The notes under the pieces were generated by a model. It saw only the letters and a program-made list of their open reading frames with translations. It was not told the DNA's origin and ran no database searches. A DNA stretch of 64,000 nt from contig VLTN01000013.1 of assembly GCA_008330645.1 (NCBI GenBank), positions 372,001 to 436,000 on the forward strand, in the 5' to 3' direction. Positions 52,909 to 62,065 of this stretch are shown here, one piece after another. This stretch comes from Cafeteria roenbergensis. Taxonomy: Eukaryota > Sar > Bigyra > Bicosoecida > Cafeteriaceae. Made by a program: the position numbers and the translations under genes. Positions within the stretch are counted from its first letter, which is position 1. Each line of letters starts with the position of its first letter.

Positions 52909-55527
52909 ATGCGTCACACCCAAGCGCAAGGCCGGCCCATGAGCCCAGCAGAGCACACAATCATCAAGGCAATGTCCACTGGAAGACTTGAGCACAGGAC
53001 CAAAGCGAGCGCAGGCTGCATCCACTGCCAAAAAGGCCACAGTCAAGAAGCCATTTCCCAGAGCATCGAGACGATCGGCAGTCATCCGAACGCGGTTGAG
53101 GTCCATTCCACCACCGTGGATGCGGCTAACGTCTTCCAGAGCAACGTAGACGCGGCTGACGTCCTCCCAAGCAACGTAGACACGGCTGACGTCCTCCCGA
53201 GCAATATAGACACGGCTGACGTCCTCCCGAGCAACGTAGACACGGCTGACGTCCTCCCGAGCAACGTAGACGCGGCTGAAGTCCACTACAGCGACGTCGA
53301 CGCGGCTGACGTCCACTACAGCGACGTAGACGCGGTTGACGTCCACTACAGCGACGTAGATGCGGCTGACGTCCACTACAGCGACGTCGACGCGGCTGAC
53401 GTCCACTACAGCGACGTAGACGCGGCTGACATCCTCCAGAGCAACGTAGACGCGGCTGACGTCCTCCAGAGCAACGTAGACGCGGCTGACGTCCTCCCGA
53501 GCAACGTAGACGCGGCTGACGTCCTCCCGAGCAACGTAGACAATGTAGACGCGGCTGACATCCTCCAGAGCAACGTAGACACGGCTGACGTCCACTACAG
53601 CGACGTAGATGCGGCTGACGTCCACTACAGCGACGTCGACGCGGCTGACGTCCACTACAGCAACGAAGACGCGGCTGACGTCCTCCAGAGCAACGAAGAC
53701 GCGGCTGACGTCCTCCAGAGCAACGTAGACGCGGCTGACGTCCTCCCGAGCAACGTAGACGCGGCTGACGTCCTCCCGAGCAACGTAGACGCGGCTGACG
53801 TCCTCCCGAGCAACGTAGACGCGGCTGACGTCCTCCCGAGCAACGTAGACAATGTAGACGCGGCTGACGTCCTCCAGAGCAACGTAGATGCGGCTGACGT
53901 GCTCCCGAGCAACGTAGACGCGGCTGACGTCCTCCAGAGCAACGTAGACGCGGCTGACGTCCACTACAGCGACGTAGACGCGGCTGACGTCCACTACAGC
54001 GACGTCGACGCGGTTGACGTCCTCCCGAGCAACGTCGGCGCGGCTGACGTGCTCCCGAGCAACGTAGACGTCCACTACAGCGACGTCGACGCGGCTGACG
54101 TCCTCCCGAGCAACGTCGGCGCGGCTGACGTGCTCCCGAGCAACGTAGACGCGGCTGACGTCCACTACAGCGACGTCGACGCGGCTGACGTCCTCCAGAG
54201 CAACGTAGACACGGCTGACGTGCTCCCGAGCAACGTAGATGCGGCTGACGTGCTCCCGAGCAACGTAGACGCGGCTGACGTCCTCCAGAGCAACGTAGAC
54301 GTCCACTACAGCGACGTCGACGCGGCTGACGTCCTCCCGAGCAACGTAGACGCGGCTGACGTCCTCCAGAGCAACGTAGACGCGGTTGACGTCCACTACA
54401 GCGACGTCGACGCGGTTGACGTCCTCCCGAGCAACGTCGGCGCGGCTGACGTGCTCCCGAGCAACGTAGACGTCCACTACAGCGACGTCGACGCGGTTGA
54501 CGTCCTCCCGAGCAACGTCGGCGCGGCTGACGTGCTCCCGAGCAACGTAGACGTCCACTACAGCGACGTCGACGCGGCTGACGTCCTCCCGAGCAACGTC
54601 GACGCGGCTGACGTCCTCCAGAGCAACGTAGACGTCCACTACAGCGACGTCGACGCGGCTGACGTCCTCCCGAGCAACGTCGACGCGGCTGACGTCCTCC
54701 AGAGCAACGTAGACAATGTAGACGCGGCTGACGTCCACTACAGCGACGTCGACGCGGTTGACGTCCTCCCGAGCAACGTCGGCGCGGCTGACGTGCTCCC
54801 GAGCAACGTAGACGTCCACTACAGCGACGTCGACGCGGCTGACGTCCTCCAGAGCAACGTAGACGCGGCTGACGTCCACTACAGCGACGTCGACGCGGTT
54901 GACGTCCTCCCGAGCAACGTCGGCGCGGCTGACGTGCTCCCGAGCAACGTAGACGTCCACTACAGCGACGTCGACGCGGCTGACGTCCTCCAGAGCAACG
55001 TAGATGCGGCTGACGTCCACTACAGCGACGTCGACGCGGCTGACGTCCTCCAGAGCAACGTAGACGCGGCTGACGTCCTCCAGAGCAACGTAGATGCGGC
55101 TGACGTGCTCCCGAGCAACGTAGATGCGGCTGACGTCCTCCAGAGCAACGTAGACGCGGCTGACGTCCTCCAGAGCAACGTAGACGCGGCTGACGTCCTC
55201 CCGAGCAACGTAGACGCGGCTGACGTGCTCCCGAGCAACGTAGACGCGGCTGACGTCCTCCAGAGCAACGTAGACGCGGCTGACGTCCTTCCGAGCAACG
55301 TAGACGTCCACTTCAGCGACGTTGACGCGGGTGACGACCATTCCAGCAGCTTCCTCATGGCTGGCGTCATTTCGAACGCCATTGACTGCAATTCCATCGA
55401 CGAACACACGGCTGGCGTCGTGAGTGACAGCGCCGTCGTACCCATCACTCTTCAACGCATTCTCCCGAGCTGCGAGCCTTCCTTGGGACCGCATCGCGGA
55501 ATGCGCAGAGGCCATTCTCCCCATTGA
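52909..55527 (+). CDS. Putative pentapeptide-like repeat protein carried by the TIR element, 872 aa
   Basis: ATG at 52909, stop at 55527. Residues ~1-65 are unique (MRHTQAQGRPMSPAEHTIIK), then about 145 five-residue units follow the rule [A/S]-[D/N]-V-x-x (ADVLP SNVDA ADVHY SDVDA). This is close to the A-[D/N]-L-x-x consensus of pentapeptide-repeat proteins, which fold as a square beta-helix. The unit repeats as 10 residues per 30 bp. The last ~60 residues are unique, with a few degenerate units (SNAIDCNSID). The minus strand is open over the same span (52894-55524) with a 10-residue repeat (YVAREDVSRV) and a Met start, so which strand, if either, is expressed is unresolved. I favour plus because the repeats match a known fold rule. 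Confidence 0.45.
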   Translation: MRHTQAQGRPMSPAEHTIIKAMSTGRLEHRTKASAGCIHCQKGHSQEAISQSIETIGSHPNAVEVHSTTVDAANVFQSNVDAADVLPSNVDTADVLPSNIDTADVLPSNVDTADVLPSNVDAAEVHYSDVDAADVHYSDVDAVDVHYSDVDAADVHYSDVDAADVHYSDVDAADILQSNVDAADVLQSNVDAADVLPSNVDAADVLPSNVDNVDAADILQSNVDTADVHYSDVDAADVHYSDVDAADVHYSNEDAADVLQSNEDAADVLQSNVDAADVLPSNVDAADVLPSNVDAADVLPSNVDAADVLPSNVDNVDAADVLQSNVDAADVLPSNVDAADVLQSNVDAADVHYSDVDAADVHYSDVDAVDVLPSNVGAADVLPSNVDVHYSDVDAADVLPSNVGAADVLPSNVDAADVHYSDVDAADVLQSNVDTADVLPSNVDAADVLPSNVDAADVLQSNVDVHYSDVDAADVLPSNVDAADVLQSNVDAVDVHYSDVDAVDVLPSNVGAADVLPSNVDVHYSDVDAVDVLPSNVGAADVLPSNVDVHYSDVDAADVLPSNVDAADVLQSNVDVHYSDVDAADVLPSNVDAADVLQSNVDNVDAADVHYSDVDAVDVLPSNVGAADVLPSNVDVHYSDVDAADVLQSNVDAADVHYSDVDAVDVLPSNVGAADVLPSNVDVHYSDVDAADVLQSNVDAADVHYSDVDAADVLQSNVDAADVLQSNVDAADVLPSNVDAADVLQSNVDAADVLQSNVDAADVLPSNVDAADVLPSNVDAADVLQSNVDAADVLPSNVDVHFSDVDAGDDHSSSFLMAGVISNAIDCNSIDEHTAGVVSDSAVVPITLQRILPSCEPSLGPHRGMRRGHSPH
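53118..55316. repeat. 30-bp tandem repeat array (about 70 units)
   Basis: The unit is GACGCGGCTGACGTC followed by one of three variable halves: CTCCCGAGCAACGTA, CTCCAGAGCAACGTA or CACTACAGCGACGTM. Frame is never broken: exceptions are 15-bp half units and 9-bp additions (GACAATGTA at about 53539, 53848 and 54711). Higher-order blocks recur, such as the 75-bp pattern with GTCGGCGCGGCTGACGTG at about 54025, 54110, 54430, 54515, 54775 and 54915. This indicates successive segmental duplications. Confidence 0.92.
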
Positions 55528-55994
55528 TCGCTACGCAGAAGCCTCACGAGTCCGATTCCAGCGTCTCCGCACGACTCAAGTGCCCCCGCACCTCACACTT
55601 CACAGCCGGCTTGCAGTTACGTTGCTCTGCCGACGCTGGTGGCTCATTTGCGGCCAGGATGTCAGGCTTCACAGCAGACGTGCCCTTGCAATGAGGTCTT
55701 TCGAACAGCCAGCGGCCCAAGCGTCGAGATCACTTGAAGCTACAACGGATCCATCTGGTGCTTTGGCAATTAGGCCCTGTGGGCGACAGCCGGGCGGCTG
55801 GAGCTGGCTGAGGATCAACGGCCACTGCAAAAATGCTCCTCGGTACCGCCGCAGCCCACCTTCCTCATCCCCAACAGTACCGCAGCGACGCTTAACAGTT
55901 GATTAAGTCGCACACAGCCCCGTGGTCGCGAAAGCTCTTTCATGGCAGAGAAATGTGCGAGGAAGGTCTTCAACGGTGACCACATTTTCTCCCG
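55528..55994. other. Right arm of the TIR element
   Basis: 467 bp between the repeat ORF and the right inverted repeat. A plus frame (55424-55906) stays open and overlaps the end of the repeat ORF (PLFNAFSRAASL-like SLFNAFSRAASLPWDRIAEC, then RWWLICGQDV). No family is recognised; GC is lower than in host genes. Confidence 0.4.
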
Positions 55995-56340
55995 GGCGAT
56001 CGCTTGGCGCTACCCTGGCTCCATTGGGCCGGATTCCCGCGCCAGGGAGTCATTCCATGCCCTGACGATGGATCTGCGGGGGGAGGGGTGACACCGAAGG
56101 TCTGGAGAGGGTGGGGGAGGCTGGGCGTTCGACTGCGTAATTCGCGCCGACTTTGCCGCCGCCTCACGCCTCGGCGGCGTGGTCCTGGGCGCTGCCCGCG
56201 TCACACATGAAGGTTTAGTAGCATTTGCGCCGGCTTTTGCGAAAAAGCGGTGGTTTTGGCGGTGGTGTGGTTGCCGGAGTGGGCGGAAGGGAAAATGATG
56301 TCAATAAGGGGGGGGGCTTAGGCCCCCTGTACGCTCTACC
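55995..56340 (-). repeat. Right terminal inverted repeat with 128-bp extra segment
   Basis: Reverse complement of 51759-51976. About 128 bp at 56131-56258 have no counterpart on the left, either an insertion here or a deletion there. Confidence 0.85.
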
Positions 56341-56348
56341 GGCAAACG
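56341..56348. repeat. Right target-site duplication GGCAAACG
   Basis: Identical to 51751-51758; adjoins the last base of the element. Confidence 0.85.
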
Positions 56349-56448
56349 TCGATCGGGCATCTCTGCCGGGCGCAAGGGCGCTCGCGGCGTGCGCGTCGCG
56401 CTGGCAGGCTGCGCGCCGGACCTCGCACAGTCCGAGCAGGTGGCTAGG

Positions 56449-57440
56449 ATGGCTGCGTCTCGCGAAGAGCTGGTCGAGCACCACGACGCGCTCGCCGCGG
56501 GTCTGGCGAAGCGCATGTCCCAGGCCAAGGCCGTGGCTCGCGCGGAGGGCCGCGAGTTCGACGCCGAGAAGTGGGCCACCGGGCGCAGCAGCACCGCCGT
56601 GTACAAGTTCGGCGCGCCGTACTACGTGAGTGTCGCGAGGACGGGATCCTGGGGGCGGCGGCAGCCGCCCGCGAGGGCGGGAAGGACACGGCGGAGGCCG
56701 CCTGCATCGGCAAGCAGCCGCCTTTGTCCCACCATTTGCCTTGCTGCACGCGGCGCTCCCCACCCCAAGCGCCCCCACCCCGCCCCCTGCCCTCTCTCCT
56801 CCACCCGTGTCGCAGCCTATCGTTGCGGGCGTCCCCACCATGGGCCAGGCCCTGGCTGGAATGAACGCGTACGACGTTTCCCGCATGGTCGTGTGGGGCT
56901 CGGCCGCCGCTGCAGCCGGCTTCATGTTCGGTGAGCGCGCGGCAGGTTGTGCCCAATTGTGCGGCCCGCGATCAGCCTTTGGACTGCGGCTGCTGGCATC
57001 GTGCCGTTGCTGCGAGCCCCGCTCTCCCGGCAGCCCGTTGCGCGCGCCGCCGCAGGCTGGAGGTACAAGCGCTGGCTGGCAGTCGAGCCCGCCACCGTGG
57101 CTGGTTTCTTTGGTGTCGGGGCTGGGTCCGTGTGCGTGTTCCAGGGCACGTGGTCGTCCATGGCCAGGTGAGAGAATGGGCCCAAGTGCGGAGCCAACTT
57201 GGAAACTGCGCCGTCTTGTGCCGCAGGCACTGCGCTGACCCGCCGCCTTTGCCTCCCCTGGTCGCCCCCTGCAGGCTCACCGGCTGGTCCAGCAACGGCA
57301 ACGCCCTGCGGCCCGGCTACGAGGGCTACGTCGAGGACGCGGCCGCTCCCATCACCAAGATGGCACGCCCAGGTGTCGAGTCTGGTTTCAAGGCCGCCGC
57401 CCCGGCAGGCGTCCCCGATGCTGGCAGCGTGCGCGTGTAG
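56449..57440 (+). CDS. Small two-helix membrane protein, 189 aa, four exons; possibly mitochondrial
   Basis: Exons 56449-56625 (MAASREELVEHHDALAAGLA, donor GTGAGT), 56816-56930 (PIVAGVPTMGQALAGM), 57056-57167 (WRYKRWLAVEPATVAGFFGV) and 57275-57440; all phases fit. Two hydrophobic helices (VSRMVVWGSAAAAAGFMFG and VEPATVAGFFGVGAGSVCVF) are joined by a basic WRYKRW turn, with hydrophilic ends. The size and shape resemble small accessory subunits of the mitochondrial inner membrane (for example of complex I), but I recognise no specific family. The TIR element lies 108 bp upstream and may have displaced or replaced its promoter. Exon 4 is duplicated at 50243. The stop is 219 bp from the convergent Zn2Cys6 gene 2. 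Confidence 0.7.
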
Positions 57441-57666
57441 TCGAGCGCGGGTGTGTGTGTGTTTTGCGGGTGGGTGCCAGCGGGCAAGCCGCTCCGCTGC
57501 TGCCGCCTCTGTGCGCGCTGCCGCGCAAGTCATGATTCCCGCACGCACGTTGGCAGCCGCTCCCAAGCTCACACATCACTGGGGCGCGTGGCGACAGCGT
57601 CGTCTCAGCGCGCTCGGGCGCGCGCCGCTGCCCGCACCGCGCTCTCCGAAAGCGCCGTCTCAGGCA
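57275..57666 (+). repeat. Source copy of the 392-bp duplicated fragment
   Basis: Direct repeat of 50243-50634. It spans exon 4, the 3' flank and the stop codon of Zn2Cys6 gene 2. Confidence 0.9.
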
Positions 57667-60520
57667 AGGCCAAGCAACTCCAGGTCTTCGTCGAACGAGG
57701 AGCGCGACCCCACAGACTCGGGGCCGCAAGATTCCAAAGCCAGCCCCGTGGAGAGACTGTCGGGGAACCCCAGCGAATCGCCCGTGTCGCCTGCGTGTTC
57801 CCGCGGGTCTGATCCTTGTCTGTGCGGCAGGCTGCTGCCAGGGACGGCCGACGACCCAGCAGCGGCCATGAGACCGCTGCCAGCGGAGGCAACGGCGGCA
57901 TCAGGCGGAGCCGCATCCGCATCCGCATCCGCAGTCGCACCAGCCGCCGAAATGGCAAGCGCTTCAGGGGGCTCGGCTGTCTCGGGCAGGACCTCGGCGG
58001 GTACCTCCTGCACACGAGAGCCCATTGCGGCCTCCACGCGCTGCACCCACGTGACGATGTCCCGCTCCACGTCGGCCTCACCGACACTGTCACTTGTGAC
58101 GTCGTAGCTTCGCCCCACCCATGGCACGCGCAGCCGATACCCCGTGGGCGTTGGAAGCGCCTGGCGGATCACTGGAAGGAAGCGCATCTCTAGCTCGTCT
58201 CGGGCGCGCAGCACCGCGACCTGGCCCGGCTGCAGCACCAACGTGGGCTGGACGCCCGACCTGCTGCTGGGCTGCACTGGACCGACGGTCCCTCCCTGGT
58301 TGCCAGCGGCCACGGCCAAGCGCGTGCGGCCGGTGACGACCAGCGGCTGAGGGGCCAGGTCGCTCCCGAACAACCACGCTGGGCTGGTCGACGCCTCAGC
58401 CGGCGAGCGAGCTGCGCCGGGTGGCGCCTGCGCCCCGTCGTTCTCCTCGTCTTGGCTGCTACCGCGGGCACGCTGCGGCGCGCACGGGTCGGGAGTCAGA
58501 GCCGGAGGCAGCTCTCCGGGAGCCCGCCGGACCACCCTGCTATCCACCGCCCATGGCGGGAGCACGTGGTCCGTGACAGGAACGGCGCGTTTGCGAGCTT
58601 GCAAGGCGGCGCTCCGATGCGCTGGCGAGCCAGACACCGTGTCTGCCAAGATTGCGGCGGTAGAGCCTGCGGGATGAACTGCCCGGGGCCGGCCGAGCAG
58701 CTTGGCCGTGCGAGTTACACGCTCGACAGCAGCGGAGGCGTTGTCGGCATAGCCCGGCCGAACGCTAGAAGCGCCAGGGGGTGACGAGCATCCGTCGCCC
58801 GCCCAGTTGAGCTCGTGCCACGAGCCGCTGAGAGGCTTGGCAAGATCCGCATGATGCTGCTTCACCATGGCATCGGAGAAGTCGGTCCATGTGGGCAGAT
58901 GCGACACGCTGGAGGCGTCAACGATGGCAATGTCGTAGGCTTTTTTGTTGGCCCCGATGGCGCCCGCCGCCTCCATCGCCTCCATTTGCGTGCGGGCAAC
59001 GACGGAGCCGATCACATGGGCTATGTTCACGTCCTTGCCCGAGAAGAGGGGCGTGGCTTCGAACTCGATGTCTGTGAAAAAGCTCGTGACCGAGCGAAGG
59101 CCGCCAGATGGACCATATGTGAGGTAGCTGGTCTCCATGGCGCGGAACGGTGTGAACGCGAGGGCGACTGAGAGGCTGCTGGCGCCCGGCAGGAGGCGCA
59201 GGAATCGTCCTTTGTGTCGAAACAAGCTCTCGTGCCGCGCGCAGGCTGCCATGAATGTGCGAACTTGAGAGACTTTGGAGGTTGGGTGGTGCAGAAAGGG
59301 CTGTCCTCCTTTGTTGACCATGCCTCTCAAGTCCAAGTCATGCACGCCAAGGAGGTGCAACATTGCCCAGTTGAGGTACGCGCTGCGGACGGCACCGCCA
59401 GAGGCGCGGAGGGCGCCCGAGGCCCAACTCCAAGAGCAGCATGCGGCACGGGTGAACTGCATCTTGGCGACGAGGGCGGAAACGCAGATCGACTTCGCTC
59501 GCAGTCCCGCGCTGCCAGCTGCCGCGCAGGCCCGGCGAGCTGGGACGCAACCACTTCTCGTGGAACTCACGTGATCGGGAATTCAGTCACGTCGTCGTAA
59601 ACGGTCCGAACAACAGGGATCGGCGACGACGACAACGCCACTTCCACCACGTCGTCGAAGCCGAGAGGCAAGCCCCTCACAGTGCGGCCCCGAAGACCCG
59701 AAAAGGACGACGCGCTGAATGCTCCGCCCGCCGCAAGGCCGACCTTCGCGCAGCTGTGTGCCACGTGGTGGCCCGGCGGGAGCTCGTGCGGCGCCATGTA
59801 CCGGCCTTCCAGCGTGGTCACTCGGAACGGGACACCCAGCCTGGCCGACGCGCCAGGGGTTGACTCCATAAGATGTCGGATCCCCGACTCCAGCTGCCCG
59901 AGGCGGCCGCTGTCAGTGGCGCAGCTCATCACTCGCGACCAGGCGGCAATGCCTTGCGGGGACCACAGGGGTGCGTCGAAGAGCCGGACCCGCGGGGACA
60001 TCGCCAGCGCCGGTGAGGGCAGCAGGAACACTTGCTGCCCAATCCCGGCCTGCGAGCCCGGCAAGCCCGCGATGGAGGCCCCAGACGGTGTGCGCCACGC
60101 CAGGTCGGAGGGCGGCGCCCATGCGCGCTTGCCAGGCTGGATGTGGCCATCACGGACGCCGCGCATTGTAGGTGCTGCGCCGGCAGCAGCTGCAGCTCCA
60201 GGCGGAGGCGGGCACCGGGAGGGCAGCGTCTCGTGCGCTCGAGACCAAACGGGCTCGGGAGTGGGGTCCATTCGTGAAGCCGCGCGCTTTGGGGCGCGCG
60301 CGGCCGACGTGCTCTCGAGCTTGCTCGCGGCCTTGGCTTGGCGTCGCAGCGCCGCCTTGCCGTCAACGCAAGTTTTCCCCATCCGGTCGCAGCGCTCGCA
60401 AGGCCTCTGGCCGTCACAGCGCTTGCGCGCGCGCTCGCACTCGCTGCATGCCAGCCCATGCCGCAGGTTTGTCCTCCGCGGCCGTGCGGAGGCACCCGCT
60501 GCTGGCTGCGCCTGACGCAT
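57660..60520 (-). CDS. Zn2Cys6 (fungal-type) putative transcription factor 2, 890 aa
   Basis: Exons 60520-59571 and 59382-57660 (donor GTGAGT, acceptor GTCCGCAG, phase 2), with the intron at the same codon as in paralogue 1 (after VYDDVTEFPI). The zinc cluster is at residues ~21-50 (LRHGLACSECERARKRCDGQ, then RPCERCDRMGKTC). The shared middle block is MSPRVRLFDAPLWSPQGIAA, STPGASARLGVPFRV, GFDDVVEVAL, RTVYDDVTEFPI. After the splice: AYLNWAMLHLLGVHDLDLRG, RHKGRFLRLLPGASSL, LTYGPSGGLRSVTSFFTDIE. A C-terminal motif, RFLPVIRQALPTPTGYRLRV, is also shared. Low-complexity regions are much shorter than in paralogue 1. Predicted nuclear DNA-binding regulator; target unknown. Confidence 0.82.
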
Positions 60521-61152
60521 GGTCTCCGGAAAATCAGGCCCCGCGACTGTCGTGGGATGCCCTCAGCGGCACGAAAAGCGCGCTCTCGACGCACAACACG
60601 CAGCAAACGCTCGGCTGGTCGTCCGTGCGCACCTTGGGAACGTGCGACGTTTCAGGGTGCCGCCGCTTCCGCCGTGGCTGACCCGCAGCTGATGACGCTC
60701 AGATGCAGAGCATCGAATCGACCGCCGCGGCACGAGCCCGGCGAGCGTGCCTGCGATGCCGCGCCAGCAGGCCGCGCGAATTGTCAGGGTTCGGCGGCAG
60801 GGCCCGCCCTGGTCCATCGGGCAGCGTGGGCATTCGCCAGCCTGGTCCGGTCGCACGCGACTCTGTTTTGCCACGCTTTTCCCGTGGGACGGCGGGCCGG
60901 GCAGGACTCTTCTCCCGCTGCCTGGGGCCTTGATGCGTGCGCTCGATGCAGCGGCTCCCGAAAGCTGCATCCGACGACCCTGCAAGGTCGCAGGTCTGCT
61001 GGCGCCTGCTTCCCACGCGCCGTTGCCAGCGCGCATTTTTTTCTTCTCGCACTCCGCAATCGCGGCCGGCAGAGCCCGTCCCGACCGCAACCGTCCGATG
61101 GTGAGGCGGCTGCCCGTCTCGGTGGCCACTCCAGAGGTGCAGCTCGGCGACG
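60521..61152. promoter_or_regulatory. Divergent region upstream of Zn2Cys6 gene 2
   Basis: 632 bp between opposite starts (60520 minus, 61153 plus). No other gene, RNA or repeat is recognised. Confidence 0.35.
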
Positions 61153-61563
61153 ATGAGCTGGGGCTTTGACACAACCCAGCGAAGCCTTTCTCGGTCGGGC
61201 AGGACAGACGAGCGCGGAGCGCCGCCGCTTGCAACGACTACCATGCGCGTCGAGTTTGATGAGCGCTTCGAGGGCGAGCTGGCGGCCCGCTGCGTCGAGT
61301 CGAGGGAGGAGCAGCGAGGGCACAACCTGCTGAAGCTCGCGATCGAGCGGGTGCCCCTGTCGGTGATCGCGGACCTGGAGAAGAAGATGCGTGCCGATGT
61401 CAGTGCGGCACGGGCGGGCAAGGCACCGCCAGCCGCGGCAGGCGGCCCCCCAGGGGTCAAGTCCGGCGCGCAATCGGATGCCGCACTCTTCGGCACCATC
61501 GTTGACAGCGAAATCGCGTCAGGCCGTGTTACCGGCGTCGTCAAGGGCAAACCCGCTCACTGA
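61153..61563 (+). CDS. Small hypothetical protein, 136 aa, single exon
   Basis: Starts MSWGFDTTQRSLSRSG; an internal Met at 61243 (MRVEFDERFEGELAARCVES) could be the real start because conserved-looking sequence begins there. The helical, charged centre (LLKLAIERVPLSVIADLEKK) is followed by an Ala/Pro/Gly linker and SDAALFGTIVDSEIASGRVT. There is no signal peptide or TM segment, and no family is recognised. Confidence 0.5.
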   Translation: MSWGFDTTQRSLSRSGRTDERGAPPLATTTMRVEFDERFEGELAARCVESREEQRGHNLLKLAIERVPLSVIADLEKKMRADVSAARAGKAPPAAAGGPPGVKSGAQSDAALFGTIVDSEIASGRVTGVVKGKPAH

Positions 61564-62065
61564 ATCAACACCTGCGTGACCGAGTGAATGGCTGCATTCA
61601 ATGTGCAGCAACACACTTGTGATCCTGGCATTGCGTGAGCGTGACAGGCTCAGGGCGGCACGCGCGAGCGTGGCCCATGGAGAAAACTGCTTCGATGCTG
61701 CTGCGAGAGGGCTGTGCCCGCAAACGCCAAGGCTTTCACAGCAAAGCGCGGAAATGCCTCGGCAGGCTCTCCCCGGCGGGGCCCACCCCAGCAAGCAAGC
61801 AGGCGCTGCCCAAGCCACAAGGGCAGAAGCCCCAAGGGCGGCAGAGCGCCTGCGCGCGAGCAATGCGGGCTGGTACGTGGAGGGCAGTCAAGACGTCGGC
61901 AGTCGGGGTCAATCAAGAAGCAGAGGTGCGCTCGTGCAGGCACTAGCAGCGCGGCTGCCTCCCGCAGCCGGGCGAGCAGAACGCCAAATATCAGGGAGAA
62001 CGGACGGGAGGGAGGGGAGAATGGGTGGTTGCGGGCAGAAGGAACCCATGTTCGAGGGGGGTTGT
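61564..62065. other. Convergent intergenic region before the Ca2+ ATPase
   Basis: 502 bp between convergent stops; holds the 3' UTRs. Nothing else is recognised. Confidence 0.45.

Larger units (their letters stand above)
51759..56340. mobile_element. 4.58-kb TIR element with 8-bp target-site duplication, no transposase seen
   Basis: The left end begins GGTAGAGCGTACAGGGGG and the right end is its exact reverse complement, CCCCCTGTACGCTCTACC. Immediately outside both ends is the same 8-bp word GGCAAACG (51751-51758 and 56341-56348), a perfect target-site duplication. Inverted repeats are about 218 bp (left) and 346 bp (right, including a 128-bp extra segment). Contents: a left arm with no recognised gene, a 30-bp tandem array open on both strands, and a right arm. 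I see no transposase with DDE/D motifs, reverse transcriptase or integrase, so it is probably non-autonomous or of a family I cannot recognise. An 8-bp duplication is typical of hAT and several other DNA-transposon superfamilies. Both ends carry an imperfect palindrome (GGGGGCCTAAGCCCCC). Confidence 0.88.

Noticed and set aside
53118-55316. CRISPR-like array of 30-bp repeats
   Set aside because: There are no unique spacers, the repeats abut head to tail in a coding frame, and the genome is eukaryotic.
56215-56925. 236-residue minus-strand frame crossing the right TIR and exons of the small membrane-protein gene
   Set aside because: It crosses the element boundary and TSD and is antisense to well-phased exons.
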